From assembly GCA_004835665.1 (NCBI GenBank), contig RBKR01000015.1, forward strand, positions 1,240,001 through 1,304,000: 64,000 bases of DNA. The letters run 5' to 3'. The notes beneath the pieces are model-generated. The model was given only the letters and a program-made list of their open reading frames with translations, had not been told where the DNA came from and ran no database searches. Position 1 is the stretch's first letter, and each line of letters opens with the position of its first letter. Made by a program: the position numbers and the translations under genes. Source of the DNA: Phoma sp. XZ068 (lineage: Eukaryota; Ascomycota; Dothideomycetes; Pleosporales; Didymellaceae). Below are positions 22,322-33,640 of this stretch, one piece after another.

Positions 22322-23971
22322 GATCAGCGCTAAAAGTGCTGCAGCAGAAGGGGGAGTGAGGTTCGCAGATGCTGGGCGGAACGCGGCAAGGTGATTGTTG
22401 AAGTACAGTACACTGCACCCGCGCCACACTATAGTGCTGCTCAAGCGGCTATGGGATGTTGGATTTTCAGGAAAGGAGTGGAGACAGCGGTGCACATTTC
22501 ATACAGTAGAGCAGGGATCTGGGCCTCAGGCCGGAAACGAAAACTGTATCGGAGATGGTTATACGCGGGAGGAAGGTGCGATACATGGGCGCGGCGCATG
22601 TAGGTCCGGTGTTCTTGGCAAGTGAATCAAAACAAAACTAGCGCCACAACTTGCTCACCAATACTCGCCCTATGCGAAGGCCTGAATCCTGATGTCTACA
22701 CCGCGCAAGAGAACCGGTAGCGTGGTCAGAACCATAAGGTTGTGCCCACAACCTGCTAGCTCCCATGCTATCTCGGCCGGTGTGCCTAATGTGGCATAAG
22801 TTTGAGCCCTTTTGCGGGAGTTTCCTTAGTGTCCACAGACATCGCCAACCTCTGTCCCCAGCCTGGTCTGATATTACCCTGTGCCGACCAATCATATTGC
22901 TCCCACATTTGAATCTCAGAATCACGTTCCTGAAATTTCTCATTTTCCTTCTCAAATCACATGACCGAGAAGGAATGCGCTGGTTGGCGGTCATGTTTGT
23001 AGAGCAATGGTGTGAACTTTTGCAACATGAGTGCGACTGACCTAACTGGCGCGGGGCAATCCGTCATGCGTCAGCATGGGACGGCCGTCTCCCACGTTAT
23101 CCAGGGTGTGCGGACCCGTTTTGGCTAACACCGTTATACCACCAGGGCCTTCTGTGAGATTGTCTTAGGATTATGTCAGGATTGTAATGTGGGCTACGAT
23201 ACGCTGCGTTATGCCTGCAGATCGACGACAGATAACATCATGGACATTCATTGTACCACCAGCTGCTTGTGGAGGAAGGGCGATCCATGACTACAATCTT
23301 ATCGTTGAGCCTGCTTGCAGTAGGACTCAAATATTAATGCCCATACATCCTGTGGTCAAGCAACGGTTTGATGGATCAGCTACTAACCCACGGAATATCA
23401 GCTATCACATTAGGTCTCATCGATGAGCAGGGGCGTACTAGCGTAAGCCGTCCTTTGCCGTCTGAATTGGACTCATCGATCCACTTCGATCGGATGACAG
23501 CTCTTCGTACAGCTAGAGTCGTATTTTTCGCTACTAGAGCCCCGTGGCTGGCGCAAACTTGCTCTGTTTCGTCCGCTCAGAGAATAAGATGACTTTCTTA
23601 CCAGTATGATTAATCGCCTCTCACACGTCGGCAGGGTCCCACTATCCAAGACAACATCAACTGCCACAATTGGAATATCGCCGAGCTACTGGCCAGCTAG
23701 TTTACAGCAGACTCTTTGCCACACAAACTGCTCATGCAACAAGTTGCAGGATTCGCGTCCCGCGTTTCCATCCTCCCGCATTTATTCAAGGTCGATCCTG
23801 CACATAATGCATTAGTGGTCCATTGCGCTGGGGATTTCTACTACAATACTTTCCTTCACCACGAACCAAGTTGTCATTTACTGCACAGCGTCGAGTGGGT
23901 GTCTAAGACCAGACACCCTTTCACGAGGGAACGATATCAACGGATACCCATAACCCTCATCACCAAGAGCC
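22322..23971. promoter_or_regulatory. Divergent intergenic region of the isocyanide cluster
   Basis: 1,650 bp between the SIT transporter and the ICS-NRPS-like gene. No supported gene; several short open frames have no family signal. Both promoters lie here. A by-eye scan found CTTGCTCA near 22649, one base from the yeast Mac1 core TTTGCTCA, but one such match in this length is expected by chance. Confidence 0.45.
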
Positions 23972-26900
23972 ATGACAGAACGCGGTTCCTCGAACGGATC
24001 TGTAATCGGGCTTGGTCTTTCGCTAGAAAGCGAAAAGCTGTCTTTGCCCGTATCGTCTGTATCGCAACCAGGAACTGTCTCCCGTCAAATATTGGACATC
24101 TTCCTTGAGCGTGCCCTCCACAAATTCGATGACTCAGAGGATCGAATTGCAGCAGGAACGGAGAGATTTCTAACTACAATCGATCAATACGTTCTGGCAG
24201 GGAAACGGGTAGAAGCTTGTCTTCCAGCATTTCCCTTCAAATCCGCAAACCAAGTATACAAAGTACTTGGGAAACTCCCTGACAAAGCAGAGGAATTGGC
24301 TCTGGAGGGACTGAACAACATCTGCGTCCGGATTCAATCAATCTACAAACCAGGTGCTAAGATTACCATCATCTCGGATGGCATCACGTACAATGGTAAC
24401 TTGCAGCCTGTCAAGAACAAGCAAAATAGCTAATGTGGACATTCGTAGACCTTTTGTCAATATCAGACCGCGAGACTTGGGCGTATGGCGAGGCCCTACG
24501 TAAGATGTCAATTGATAAAGGGTTCAAGCATCTTGGATTTTCCCGCATGAAAGACTTGCTGGACTTTCCATTGCCAGATAAGTTACGAGAGATCACCTAC
24601 GTCGCAAACTGCACACAATTTCGCCGATTACTTCTCAACAAATATGAAAACTCAGATCTAGATGTAGATAAGCTGATTGCTAATGATCAGGACACTAAAC
24701 TGACGTACCTTGGCTACCGAAAGTTTCTTGAATCCGACCTGAGGCACATCTTCCCACTTTCCAAGGAGCTCAGCAGCAATGGGTACAAGAGAGATGTTAA
24801 GTACCTTGCCAAACAGATGCTTCTTCGAGGATATGTGAGTCGAATTGTAATGCTATGATGACAGTCTGTGGAGAACTGACCACCTTTATAGGCATTTGCT
24901 GGGGCGGTTAAGTATGCCTACCCTGACCACCTGCGTCTGTCTATCCATGAATCCTTAGGTGAACACAAGGTTTCATTGAGCCTCCTGAATACTAGGACGG
25001 GCTATACAACTCCATGGCATTGCAGCGTTGCTCAGCTGGCCAGCGGAGAGTGGATTAGCGCCCCGAAAGGAGAATTTGAGAAAGATGACCGACTGGAGCT
25101 GGTGTACGAAGGTAGCCGACCAAGTCATTTCGTGGAGAAGCAGAGCAATCAAGGTCTACCAGGCATCACTGAGTCGTCGGCCGCATATCTGCAGTCAAAG
25201 AAACGGTTCAGTGGTACCGAGAGCGGCTACTCTTCCCCTAGCGTACCGTCGACGAACAGCGGAATATCAACTCCCTTACAACACTCCCAAGCAATTCCTT
25301 CCGGAACAACATCATCTCCCTCCTCCGTAGAGGGAGACGGAAGGCCCTTGAGCCCATCGATTAGTCTTGCAACCTCTGAGAAGTTTGGTCGCAGGTTGAT
25401 ACCCAGCATCTTGGACAACTTGGCGGCTACTGAGCCGGATCGTATTGTCTTTTCGTTATCGGATATGTCGGGTAAGGTACCAAAATTCAGACATATCTCC
25501 GCCCGGAACTTTGCTCAAGCGATAGACAAAACCGCTTGGTGGTTGCAGAAGCAAGTTGGGGCAGCATCGTCCGTCCGACCCGTGGGTTACATTGGTCCAC
25601 ATGATCTTCGCCATGTCTTGTTGACCCACGCCTGTGTTAAGGCAGGCTATGCCGCGCTTTATCTTTCGCCCAAGAATAGCACAAAGGGCGCTTTGGCCGT
25701 TTTGGAAGCGACCAAATGCGACATATGGGTCAAAGCTGGAGAGGTGCCCACCGTCCCCCTTGTGAAGGACATCCTGCAAGCAAGAACAATGACCTTGCTT
25801 GAGCTTCCGCTCCTCGATGAGCTTCTCAATGCTCAAGACACCGAGCCCTACCCATACACCAAAACCTTCGAGGAAGCTTCCAACGATCCGTTCTGTTTCC
25901 TGCATACATCAGGTTCCACTGGTATACCGAAGCCCATTCCTTGGTCGCATGGGTTGATTGGCACAATGGACGCAATACGCCTGCTGCCGCCAACTGAAGG
26001 TGATGGAGGGCTATTGCCTTGGACGGCGGACTGGAAAGCAGGAGATACGATCTACTCGTCATTTCCAATGTGTCATGTGAGTATCTTGTATTGTTCTGCC
26101 ATACCTTCCCTCCCTTTCATCTTGCTACGCGGGAAGCTTCCTAGACTAATACATTCATGAACAGGGTGCCGGAATCATCATGGATATATTGATGCCGGCT
26201 TTGTACAACCTGCACTGCGTTTTGGGGCCAGTAAATGTCTTACCAAACATCAACTTGCTAGAATCACTCGCAGATCACGCAAACATAGACATTTGGAGTA
26301 TGATCCCATCACTTGCTGATGAGTTGGGTGAAACTCCTGAAGTCTTGGAGAAGTTTCGGAAATCGAAGTTTATATGTGCATCGGGGGGTAAGTGCATGTA
26401 GCCGTAAAGGGCTGAACTTCTGCTGACAGCTCCCAGGGCCTGTATCTCCTGTCAGTACTGGGAAGGTGAATGAAGTGATACGAGTTTTGAATTTAACCGG
26501 CACCACCGAGGGATTGTTCATCGGGAACCTTCTCGTACCAAGAGAAGATTGGTTCTGGTTTGCCTTCCATCCCTACTCTGGGTTTGAGTTTAAGGAAGTG
26601 GACCCGGGCACCCATGAGCATTGGGTGCATCGAAACGAACATGCATCACTATTCCAAGGTATCTTCCACACGTTTCCAAAGGAACAGTCAATCAACTTCA
26701 AGGATCTCTACACGAAACATCCTACCAAACCAAATCTGTGGTCATTCACAGGAAGGAACGATGACCTCATTGTTCTCACCAACGGGTATAAGATACTGCC
26801 TCTGGAGACTGAAGCTTTCATATCTACGCATCCAGAAATTAGAGGCTGCCTCGTCTATGGAAGCAACAGGCCCCAGGCAGGTCTACTGATTGAGCTAAAC

Positions 26901-28979
26901 GATCCTTCGAAGAAGTCCGACGCGCTATTCGAAGACATTTGGCTCGCCGTGGAAAAGGCAAACACACTGTCTGGCCATAGGAACCAGCTGTTGCGAGACT
27001 TTATCACTTTCGGTGAAATAGACAAACCTTTCATTCGAACCGACAAAGGGACTGTCAAGCGACGTGCCACCCTGGAACTATATGCCGATTTCATCGATCG
27101 CTTCTACAGCTCGCGAAACGATGAAACGAGGTATACCGTTGACACCACTTCAAAAGCATCACTTCTACAATCCGTTCGCACAATTCTCGAGTCTTCGTCA
27201 CCAGGAGTCGATCGTGCATCATTTGATGATGATCTTTTTGAATTTGGATTGGATTCACTTGGCGTCTTTGCGGTTATCAAGGCACTTCGCGCAGCCATCA
27301 AAGGGTTGAACCACCTTGCCCCTCGCCACCTCTACGCCAATCCTACGCTCCATAAATTTGCAGATACGCTGACAAGCTTGATCACCGAGGCAAACAATAC
27401 CGGCCAGAATCTCCAGTCCAATGGAAATTCAAAAATCCGGCAGTTGATTGCACAGCACAGGGCGCATCAGTCTTTCCGGCTCAACTCCTTTGACTATGTC
27501 AACCCTAATCATTACATGGGACTAGTCTTCTACATCCCACTCAATGATGGTATTAGCTTCGAGTCTGCCTTCAAGAACCTGAAAGAGGGCCTCAAGCTTA
27601 CTTTAGAACTAATCCCAGCCCTTGGAGGAAAATTGGTTCAAAGTTCCAAAGACGAAATCGGACACTTCAAGGGTGAGCTTTCCGTGGCTGTCCCTCGGGC
27701 GTCAGCACCAACACGTGATCTCCTGGTTTACAAAGATCTCTCCAAAGAACTTCCGTCATTCGAGACGCTGCGAAGAGGTGGATTCGTGCCATCTGCCTTC
27801 AAGGATGAGGTTGTACTGCCACAGAACACGTTCCCGCAGTTGCCAGCGGATATTGTTGTCGCACAAGCAAATTTTGTTGAAGGTGGTTGCCTTCTTGCTG
27901 TTGACATGAACCACTGCTGTCTTGATGGCCTTGGAGCAGTCATTGCCATCAAGGTTTGGGGAGAGAAGTGCAAGTTCTTGCAGGGTGACGAGTCAGCGAC
28001 GTGCAATTGGTACGATCCGGAGAGCTTCAATCACAGCCTACCTGAGATTCTACATGAACTCGAGGGTTATGCAAAGCCACTTCAGGAGGTCGATCCCGAT
28101 ATCTGGGGTTTCCTGCCGTTCGTTCCCACCGGAGATCAGTTGGCGATGCACTCGCCAAGAGACGAGTCGGCTAAACGTCCACTTGGACAGCCGCCAGCCT
28201 ACACTTTGCACCCTGTGTGGCCCTTGCCTGCGACGGAGCGGAAGTTGGACACAACCCTATTTTTGATACCCCCCGAGAAGGTACAGCGCCTCAAACGTGA
28301 TGTTATGGTCGATCCAGAGACCAACGGTACCAACAGTTCTATCAGCGATATCGTCCAGGCATTCTTCTGGCAATCCGCAGTCAAAGCGCGATACAACGTG
28401 GCCACAAAGCTGCATGGTGAGAAGTTTGAGCCAGCAGATACGGCTATTTTGGAACTGCCCACAGACGGTCGGCCTTTCTTCTCCTCGTCACTACCAGCGA
28501 CATATATGGGCAGCATGCTCATTTTGAACCGAGCCCATTTGCCGGTGGAGAAGCTTGGCGCTCCAGAAACCAGCATTGGTAAGGTTGCGCTCTTGCTGCG
28601 TGAGTCTGCTGCACGGATTACCCCGTCAGTTGTTCACGATGCTTTTACCGTATTGCAGTCACTTCCCAACCCCTCCAGGTTCTCAACAGCCAACATGGGC
28701 ATCGCACACATGCATACTATGATCTCGAATATGATCATGTTCCAGACCACTGAGATAAATTTTGGCTGTAGCCTCTTTGGCAATGGAGGCTCACCGCTGA
28801 CAATGCGACCACAGCTGGAGCGAGGTGGTGGTCGATTCCGTTTCTTGGTAATCTTCCCGATGAAGGAAGACGGTGGCGTTGAACTAGTTTTGGGAACTTT
28901 CCCAGAGGAGAGAGAGATGATGATGAAGGACCCCGATTTCACAAAATATGCAGAGCTTGTTGATGTGGCAATATCTTAA
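23972..28979 (+). CDS. Isocyanide synthase-NRPS-like hybrid (ICS-A-T-transferase), CrmA-like
   Basis: Five exons (23972-24395, 24449-24834, 24892-26076, 26165-26387, 26437-28979) give 1,586 aa. Residues ~30-360 are a Dit1/PvcA isocyanide synthase: GAKITIISDG, the junction YNDLLSISDRETWAYG, TYLGYRKFLESDL, HLRLSIHESLG and TPWHCSVAQL. A Ser/Thr/Pro-rich linker follows. The adenylation domain (~430-960) has HTSGSTGIPKPIPWSHG at 608, NLTGTTEG at 758, GRNDDLIVLTNGYK at 845 and the catalytic Lys in KGTVKRR near 947. The carrier site is GLDSL with Ser at about 1013. The C-terminal transferase has the HxxxD site HCCLD at 1232-1236 and a diverged INFGC motif near 1513. ICS turns an amino-acid amine into an isocyanide; this fused order is known from Aspergillus fumigatus CrmA. 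The product here is unknown. Confidence 0.93.
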
Positions 28980-29341
28980 AGCTGAGGGTTGCAAGACAAT
29001 CTTATCTTAGTCAGGCGTTCTGTTTGCCAGAAATGTATACTTTGGAACCCCCATATCAAACTTAAGCTGCCTTCATCTGTTGATGTTTATTTAGCAAGTA
29101 CACATAAATTCACAAAGTCATGATATACAGTTCGACGCTTGCTACATGCAACGAAGTTGATGGCTGACTTAATGAAATCCCAGCGATGTGTTTTGTGCTT
29201 ACGTCTACGCGCATCGCGACACCTGGTTACCATAGTAGGGTCCTCGAAGTAGTCGGCCCTCCACGACCTGCATTGCATTTAATGGATGCTACGGAAAAGC
29301 AGGTAAAGACTAAGGTCCCTGATAACTAGCGGAAGCACTGT
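28980..29341. other. Convergent intergenic region
   Basis: 362 bp between the stops of the ICS hybrid and the acyltransferase. It should hold both polyadenylation regions; nothing else recognised. Confidence 0.4.
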
Positions 29342-30810
29342 TCAAACTTGAGTCACATCCAAGTATTGGCTAATCTTTCCAACAAGGTTGTCCACCATCG
29401 CATCCTCGACGACGTCTTGTTGCCAGCTGAAGCCGAAGGTCAAAGCCTGATCCCCTCCCGAAACAACGCTCAATGTCACAGCACTTCCTGATACTACTGA
29501 GCTTCGACTGAATGTCATTCTGCCCACCTGGACTGCTCCCTTATCAGAATCTTTCGTAACGCTGGCAAACTTCCCAAGATTTGAGACTTCGAATGCTGCG
29601 TCGCGCGGTTTCCCCAAGATTGAGTTGAAAATCATGCCTACATCCGGGATTGTCTTGAATATTGCAACCGCCGTATAAGGCTCTCCAGATGGTGATTTGT
29701 TGTTGAGATGTTTCGCAATCTCATTAGAAACCTTTTGTGACGCTGGTAGCATTCGCTCTGCCGCTGCTTGAGTAGAGTCATACTCAGATCGGCATAAGCG
29801 GACCTGGAAGGCATCAAAGAGTGTTCCGATCGCGTTGTCAGAGACGTCGCGAGGCAGGTTGAGCCAGGGGCGCAAATTGACGGGTATGATGCCGGTAAGT
29901 GCCTCAATTGACGCGGGAAGAATATCAAAGAGAGCCGCGGCCACAGTGGCGGTAAGAGCCGCAGTGAGAGAAATACCCAGTTCCTTGCACTTCTGGACAA
30001 AGCTTTTGGTAGCCCTCGGCGACAGATAAAGGGACCGATAACGAGTCACGCATGGGGAGCGAATGACACCCCCTGTCCATTGCTCGAGCTGTTCGGCCGG
30101 CGGCGGCGTTGTCGAATTGTTCGCGATTGGTAGAGGATGTAGTCCTTCCAGAGGTGGTAAGAGAATTTTGTCGCTCGGAACAACCATGGTTGTGGCGTCG
30201 GGATCGGATGACGTGGGGGACAAAGTAGCAGCGGCGAGGGCGCTTTCAAATTGCTTATGGAAAACCAAGCCTGCTACTCCATCTCCAATTGAATGATGGA
30301 AGATGAATGATGCAGTAAATTGACTCTCCTCGCCAGCTTCTTGCAAGACAAGTAGGCGCCAGAAAGGAAGACTCCCATAGCCGGTCTTGAAATTGGTATT
30401 ATGCTGTACTTCTAGTATTGCATCAAGCTCACCGTCCTTCTCTCCTGGGATCAGCGGTCGTGATCGTGTCCTGAATGAGACAGTACGAGTGAAATCGATC
30501 GAAGGCAGTCGTGCAAAGTATCCTTCTGGTGAGTGTTCATCGACTGGGATAGCTGACAGGATGCTATGCTGACGGATCACATCCTTCAGTGCAGCATAGA
30601 TAAGATTGCGTAAATCCTGGCTGGGTGCAGACGCAGAGAGACTGTATTGGGCGGACAGTCCAACATTATTAAAGAAGCCCAGGTGATGGCAGACCCCCGA
30701 AACTTGTTCGAGTTTGCCTGCAATACTTCAGTGCTCCAGTGCTGGGATCTTGAGTTCATGTACATACCTAGTGGTCGAAGCTGCTGAAGGTCTTGGAAGT
30801 CTCCTGTCAT
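29342..30810 (-). CDS. Alcohol acetyltransferase-type acyltransferase (AATase family)
   Basis: Two exons (30810-30768 and 30717-29342) give 472 aa. The short first exon ends LRPLG and continues in the second as KLEQVSGVCHHLGFFNNV, the usual AATase N-terminus, then LRNLIYAALKDVIRQHSIL. The catalytic HHxxxD is HHSIGDG, inside FTASFIFHHSIGDGVAGL. GIIPVNLRPWL and the Phe-Ser-Arg-Ser segment near the C-terminus are further family features. AATases and related CoA acyltransferases esterify or amidate small alcohols and amines. It is convergent with the ICS hybrid and divergent from the hydrolase, so acylation of an isocyanide-bearing amino alcohol or amine is plausible. In the A. fumigatus crm cluster an acetyltransferase also works next to CrmA; that one need not be orthologous. 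Confidence 0.85.
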
Positions 30811-31256
30811 GATGCAATAAGGTGTAATGTTCAAGAGGATGGTCTTCGAACAAGCACTGAGAACGCACAGCTGCCTTGAGAGATACGAGAGATACAGCAA
30901 AACACGCCTGCATGGAATGCGCCACTACCGGTGAGTACTCCACGTGCAGGTTGCGGCACTTAGCGTGATGGATACTGACGCCATGCCGGCGTTACTTCCA
31001 GAGATGTGTGAAATCTTTAGTTGCAGTAGCTAGCGTTGCGACAGGGATAAGACGGCTGAAACACTTGCATGATTAGATCCCGTCTTGCTAACACAGTACC
31101 CACTCTTCGCCTGCACTAGCGCTCGTGCTGATATTTGCCGCATATATGCTCATCTAAGCGCGCATCGAAGTCCGACGTAGAGGACTCATTACTGCTCAAG
31201 TCTCACGTCTACCCTCAACGAGCAAGTGTCCGCATCAGCATCTATCCACGCCCGTC
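30811..31256. promoter_or_regulatory. Divergent promoter between acyltransferase and hydrolase genes
   Basis: 446 bp shared by two divergent genes, which suggests co-expression. No defined operator recognised. Confidence 0.45.
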
Positions 31257-32333
31257 ATGTCAGCCATCTCAAAACCGTATCCTTATCCCTATTCGCAGGC
31301 TGCTCAGCTTGACCCCCGTATCAACATCCCGCGCCCAGTCATTGATCCCGCGTTGGCACCTCTGATCGATTCTTTCCTGCTGCCAGAGGAAATGGGACCG
31401 CAGTTTCTCCGGGACGTAGCCGCTGGTAGCGGCGATGAAAATTTTGTCATGGACGCTGCGTTCATTTTGGAGTCAAAGCCAGGCTTACAGCACACGGAAC
31501 ACCTGATCACAGGACCAGATAGAAACAAAATTGCGGTATCAGTTTTTGCACCCGGATCTTCTCCAGCGCCATTGCCTGCGGTGTTTTACGTCCATGGTGG
31601 TGGCATGATTTCCGGCAACCGCTTCAGTGAAGTCCTGCCACTTCTGGATCTCCTAAGCGATATCACATGCATCGTTGTAACTATTGAATACCGCCTGGCA
31701 CCTGAGACCAAAGCCCCTGGAGCAGCCGAGGATTGCTACGCCGGCCTTCTTTGGACATCGGACAATGCCCAGAGCCTAGGAATCGATCCGGCAGAGATCA
31801 TCATTGTTGCGATATCTGGTGGTGCAGCCCTGGCTGCCGCGGCTTGCCTTATGGCACGCGACAGAAAGCTCCCCAAAGTGCCTTTGAAGGCCCAGATGCT
31901 GTTGTCACCCATGCTGGACGATCGTGGTAAAAGCATTTCAGACAAGCAATTTGAGTATGGTGTTTCGTGGAGCGGGGTTACGAATCAATCCGCATGGCGT
32001 CATGTCCTAGGAGATGACTTCGGCACGAACAATGTAACCCCATACCAGGCACCCTCGAGGGCATTGGACCTGTCAAACCTCCCATCAACATATATCGACG
32101 CTGCAGAATGTGAGGTATTTCGTGACCCAGCAGTAACGTATGCAATGAACATGTGGCGGTGCGGGACAACATGTGAGCTGCATGTGTGGCCAGGCGCTGT
32201 GCATCTGTTTGACGCGGTTGACAATCCAGACATACCTCTTGTTACAGTTGCGATCTCAGCAAAGCGTGCTTGGCTTAAAAGAACTCTCCCTAGTGTAACA
32301 AAGCAGAGTAAGTTCCATCTTGGAGTATACTGA
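31257..32333 (+). CDS. Alpha/beta hydrolase, HSL (hormone-sensitive lipase)-type esterase
   Basis: A single exon of 358 aa. It has the HSL oxyanion motif HGGG (YVHGGGMISG), then TIEYRLAPE, the nucleophile elbow VAISGGAAL, an acid segment DAAECEVFRDP and a final GAVHLFD with the catalytic His. The elbow is unusual: the GxSxG glycine before the nucleophile is replaced by Ala (AISGG rather than G-D-S-A-G). The Ser and the following Gly are kept, so activity is still possible. There is no signal peptide, so it is cytosolic. The gene is divergent from the acyltransferase and in the same orientation as the ICS hybrid. Likely roles are removing or exchanging an ester on the cluster product or detoxifying it; arylacetamide-like hydrolases of this kind are often next to acyltransferases. 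Confidence 0.88.
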   Translation: MSAISKPYPYPYSQAAQLDPRINIPRPVIDPALAPLIDSFLLPEEMGPQFLRDVAAGSGDENFVMDAAFILESKPGLQHTEHLITGPDRNKIAVSVFAPGSSPAPLPAVFYVHGGGMISGNRFSEVLPLLDLLSDITCIVVTIEYRLAPETKAPGAAEDCYAGLLWTSDNAQSLGIDPAEIIIVAISGGAALAAAACLMARDRKLPKVPLKAQMLLSPMLDDRGKSISDKQFEYGVSWSGVTNQSAWRHVLGDDFGTNNVTPYQAPSRALDLSNLPSTYIDAAECEVFRDPAVTYAMNMWRCGTTCELHVWPGAVHLFDAVDNPDIPLVTVAISAKRAWLKRTLPSVTKQSKFHLGVY

Positions 32334-32559
32334 AAAAAAAACTCTAGAATGTACAAGGAGACTATATACTTCTTCCATGATACTAATTTACAAATACGCT
32401 GTCTGCTTGTAAACAATTAGTGCTCTGCTAGTTTATCTCCTTCGGTTAATTTAGACTTAGCTTTATAGGTCTTAGATAGCATTATAACCAGCAGAGCTTT
32501 TATCTGCTTCTCATGAATATTCAATATGTGTTTTAATTCTTTACTACTTCATAGCTCAT

Positions 32560-33640
32560 TGAAGATTGTCCTCTAGAGCATGAGTATCTTGCTGAGATTA
32601 AGCCCACAAGAAGAATCCTGACCAACGGATCTCAAACTCTCTAACATCTTAGTCACTGGCTCCGGAAAGCGACAGCTTCTCACCCAAAACTCCTGATTGT
32701 TCACCACTATCAGAGCTAGTACTTTCAATTCAAATGATTCTAACTCATGCTGATTGCGAATGAGTGAGGGCCATTTCTAAGGTTATAACAGCAAGTAGCG
32801 TTCTTTGTAGACACATCGACCTCATCATCAATGATGATGTCCAAATATAGAGGGAACTCGTTTCCAGCACAAATTGAGACACATTACTTGATTCTTCTAC
32901 GGATCATAGTACTTGAATTGTGCCACACGGCACCCATACCTCCGTAGTGGAACCCCTGATTAGTGAAGACGAATACGACACGAGCAGCCCTCCGTTCTGA
33001 GGGTCTGTTGTTGCGTTCTGTTTCAATTTCCAGCTTTAAAATGGCCTTCTTCGTTGTTGATACTGTAAATACAAATCATGATGTGTCGTCAAAATCTTTA
33101 ATGTGTGTTTCTGAATCCATCAAACCCATTTGAGAAGTCTACTTTTCTTAAGAGGGTGCGACGATTTTATTATTGTTGATTTTACCATTGAATACAAGGA
33201 CTTGATATCGGCTGTCTTTGTTTCTTATTCATGTAGACCTCGCGTGATAGCCATGCGTTGCCACCCTGTAATTGAGCGGGACAGTGTTATGGGGAAATTG
33301 GCAGTTGACAAGCATAATTCATCGAAACGTCAAAATTGTTTAAAATGATGGTTTGGCTTGCTACCGACTGACTTGAATTCTACAGCGTCGGAGGGGATTT
33401 CGAAGCTGATTTCATGTAAAGGAGGGTAATTGGGTTGACAGTATGGGGCATGCCTGCCTGTGTTGGTATCGTCTTGATTTGGAATATTAGGATGCTCTTT
33501 AGCTAGTATAAAATTCCCGCTCCCTTGAGTTGGAAATGATGTCAGCATATGCAAGGTCCCTAAAAATTGGTGTCTTAGTGGGTGCCCAACCAATCATGCG
33601 CGGATAGACGTATGCTAGGACAAAAATGTGCCAACTCTCA
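32560..33640 (-). pseudogene. Relic of a non-reducing polyketide synthase (end of KS, start of MAT)
   Basis: Read on the minus strand, 33593-33330 gives a piece with NYPPLHEISFEIPSDAVEF and VGSKP, which matches the end of the ketosynthase in non-reducing PKSs, where NPNFPPL precedes the conserved NNFDAAGG stretch. Further on, 33060-32900 reads ERRAARVVFVFTNQG and HYGGMGA (the FVFTGQG start of the malonyl-CoA:ACP transacylase; complement 32950-32976), then DVSTKNA, and in another frame LLAVITLEMAL, as in the non-reducing PKS MAT. Nearer 32700 a frame resembling the end of MAT (EFWVRSCRFPEPV) follows after a loss of several hundred bases, including the catalytic GHS region. Stops and frame changes are frequent. 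No other PKS domains are seen. The base composition is nearly normal, so the loss is by ordinary decay rather than RIP. Confidence 0.7.

Noticed and set aside
22649..22656. CTTGCTCA near-match to a Mac1-type copper site
   Set aside because: One mismatch and only one copy; expected by chance in 1.65 kb, so not called as a regulatory site.
22638..22994. Minus-strand 118-codon open frame in the ICS/SIT interval
   Set aside because: Arg/Cys-rich, not like any family I know; its place in a divergent promoter region makes a gene unlikely.
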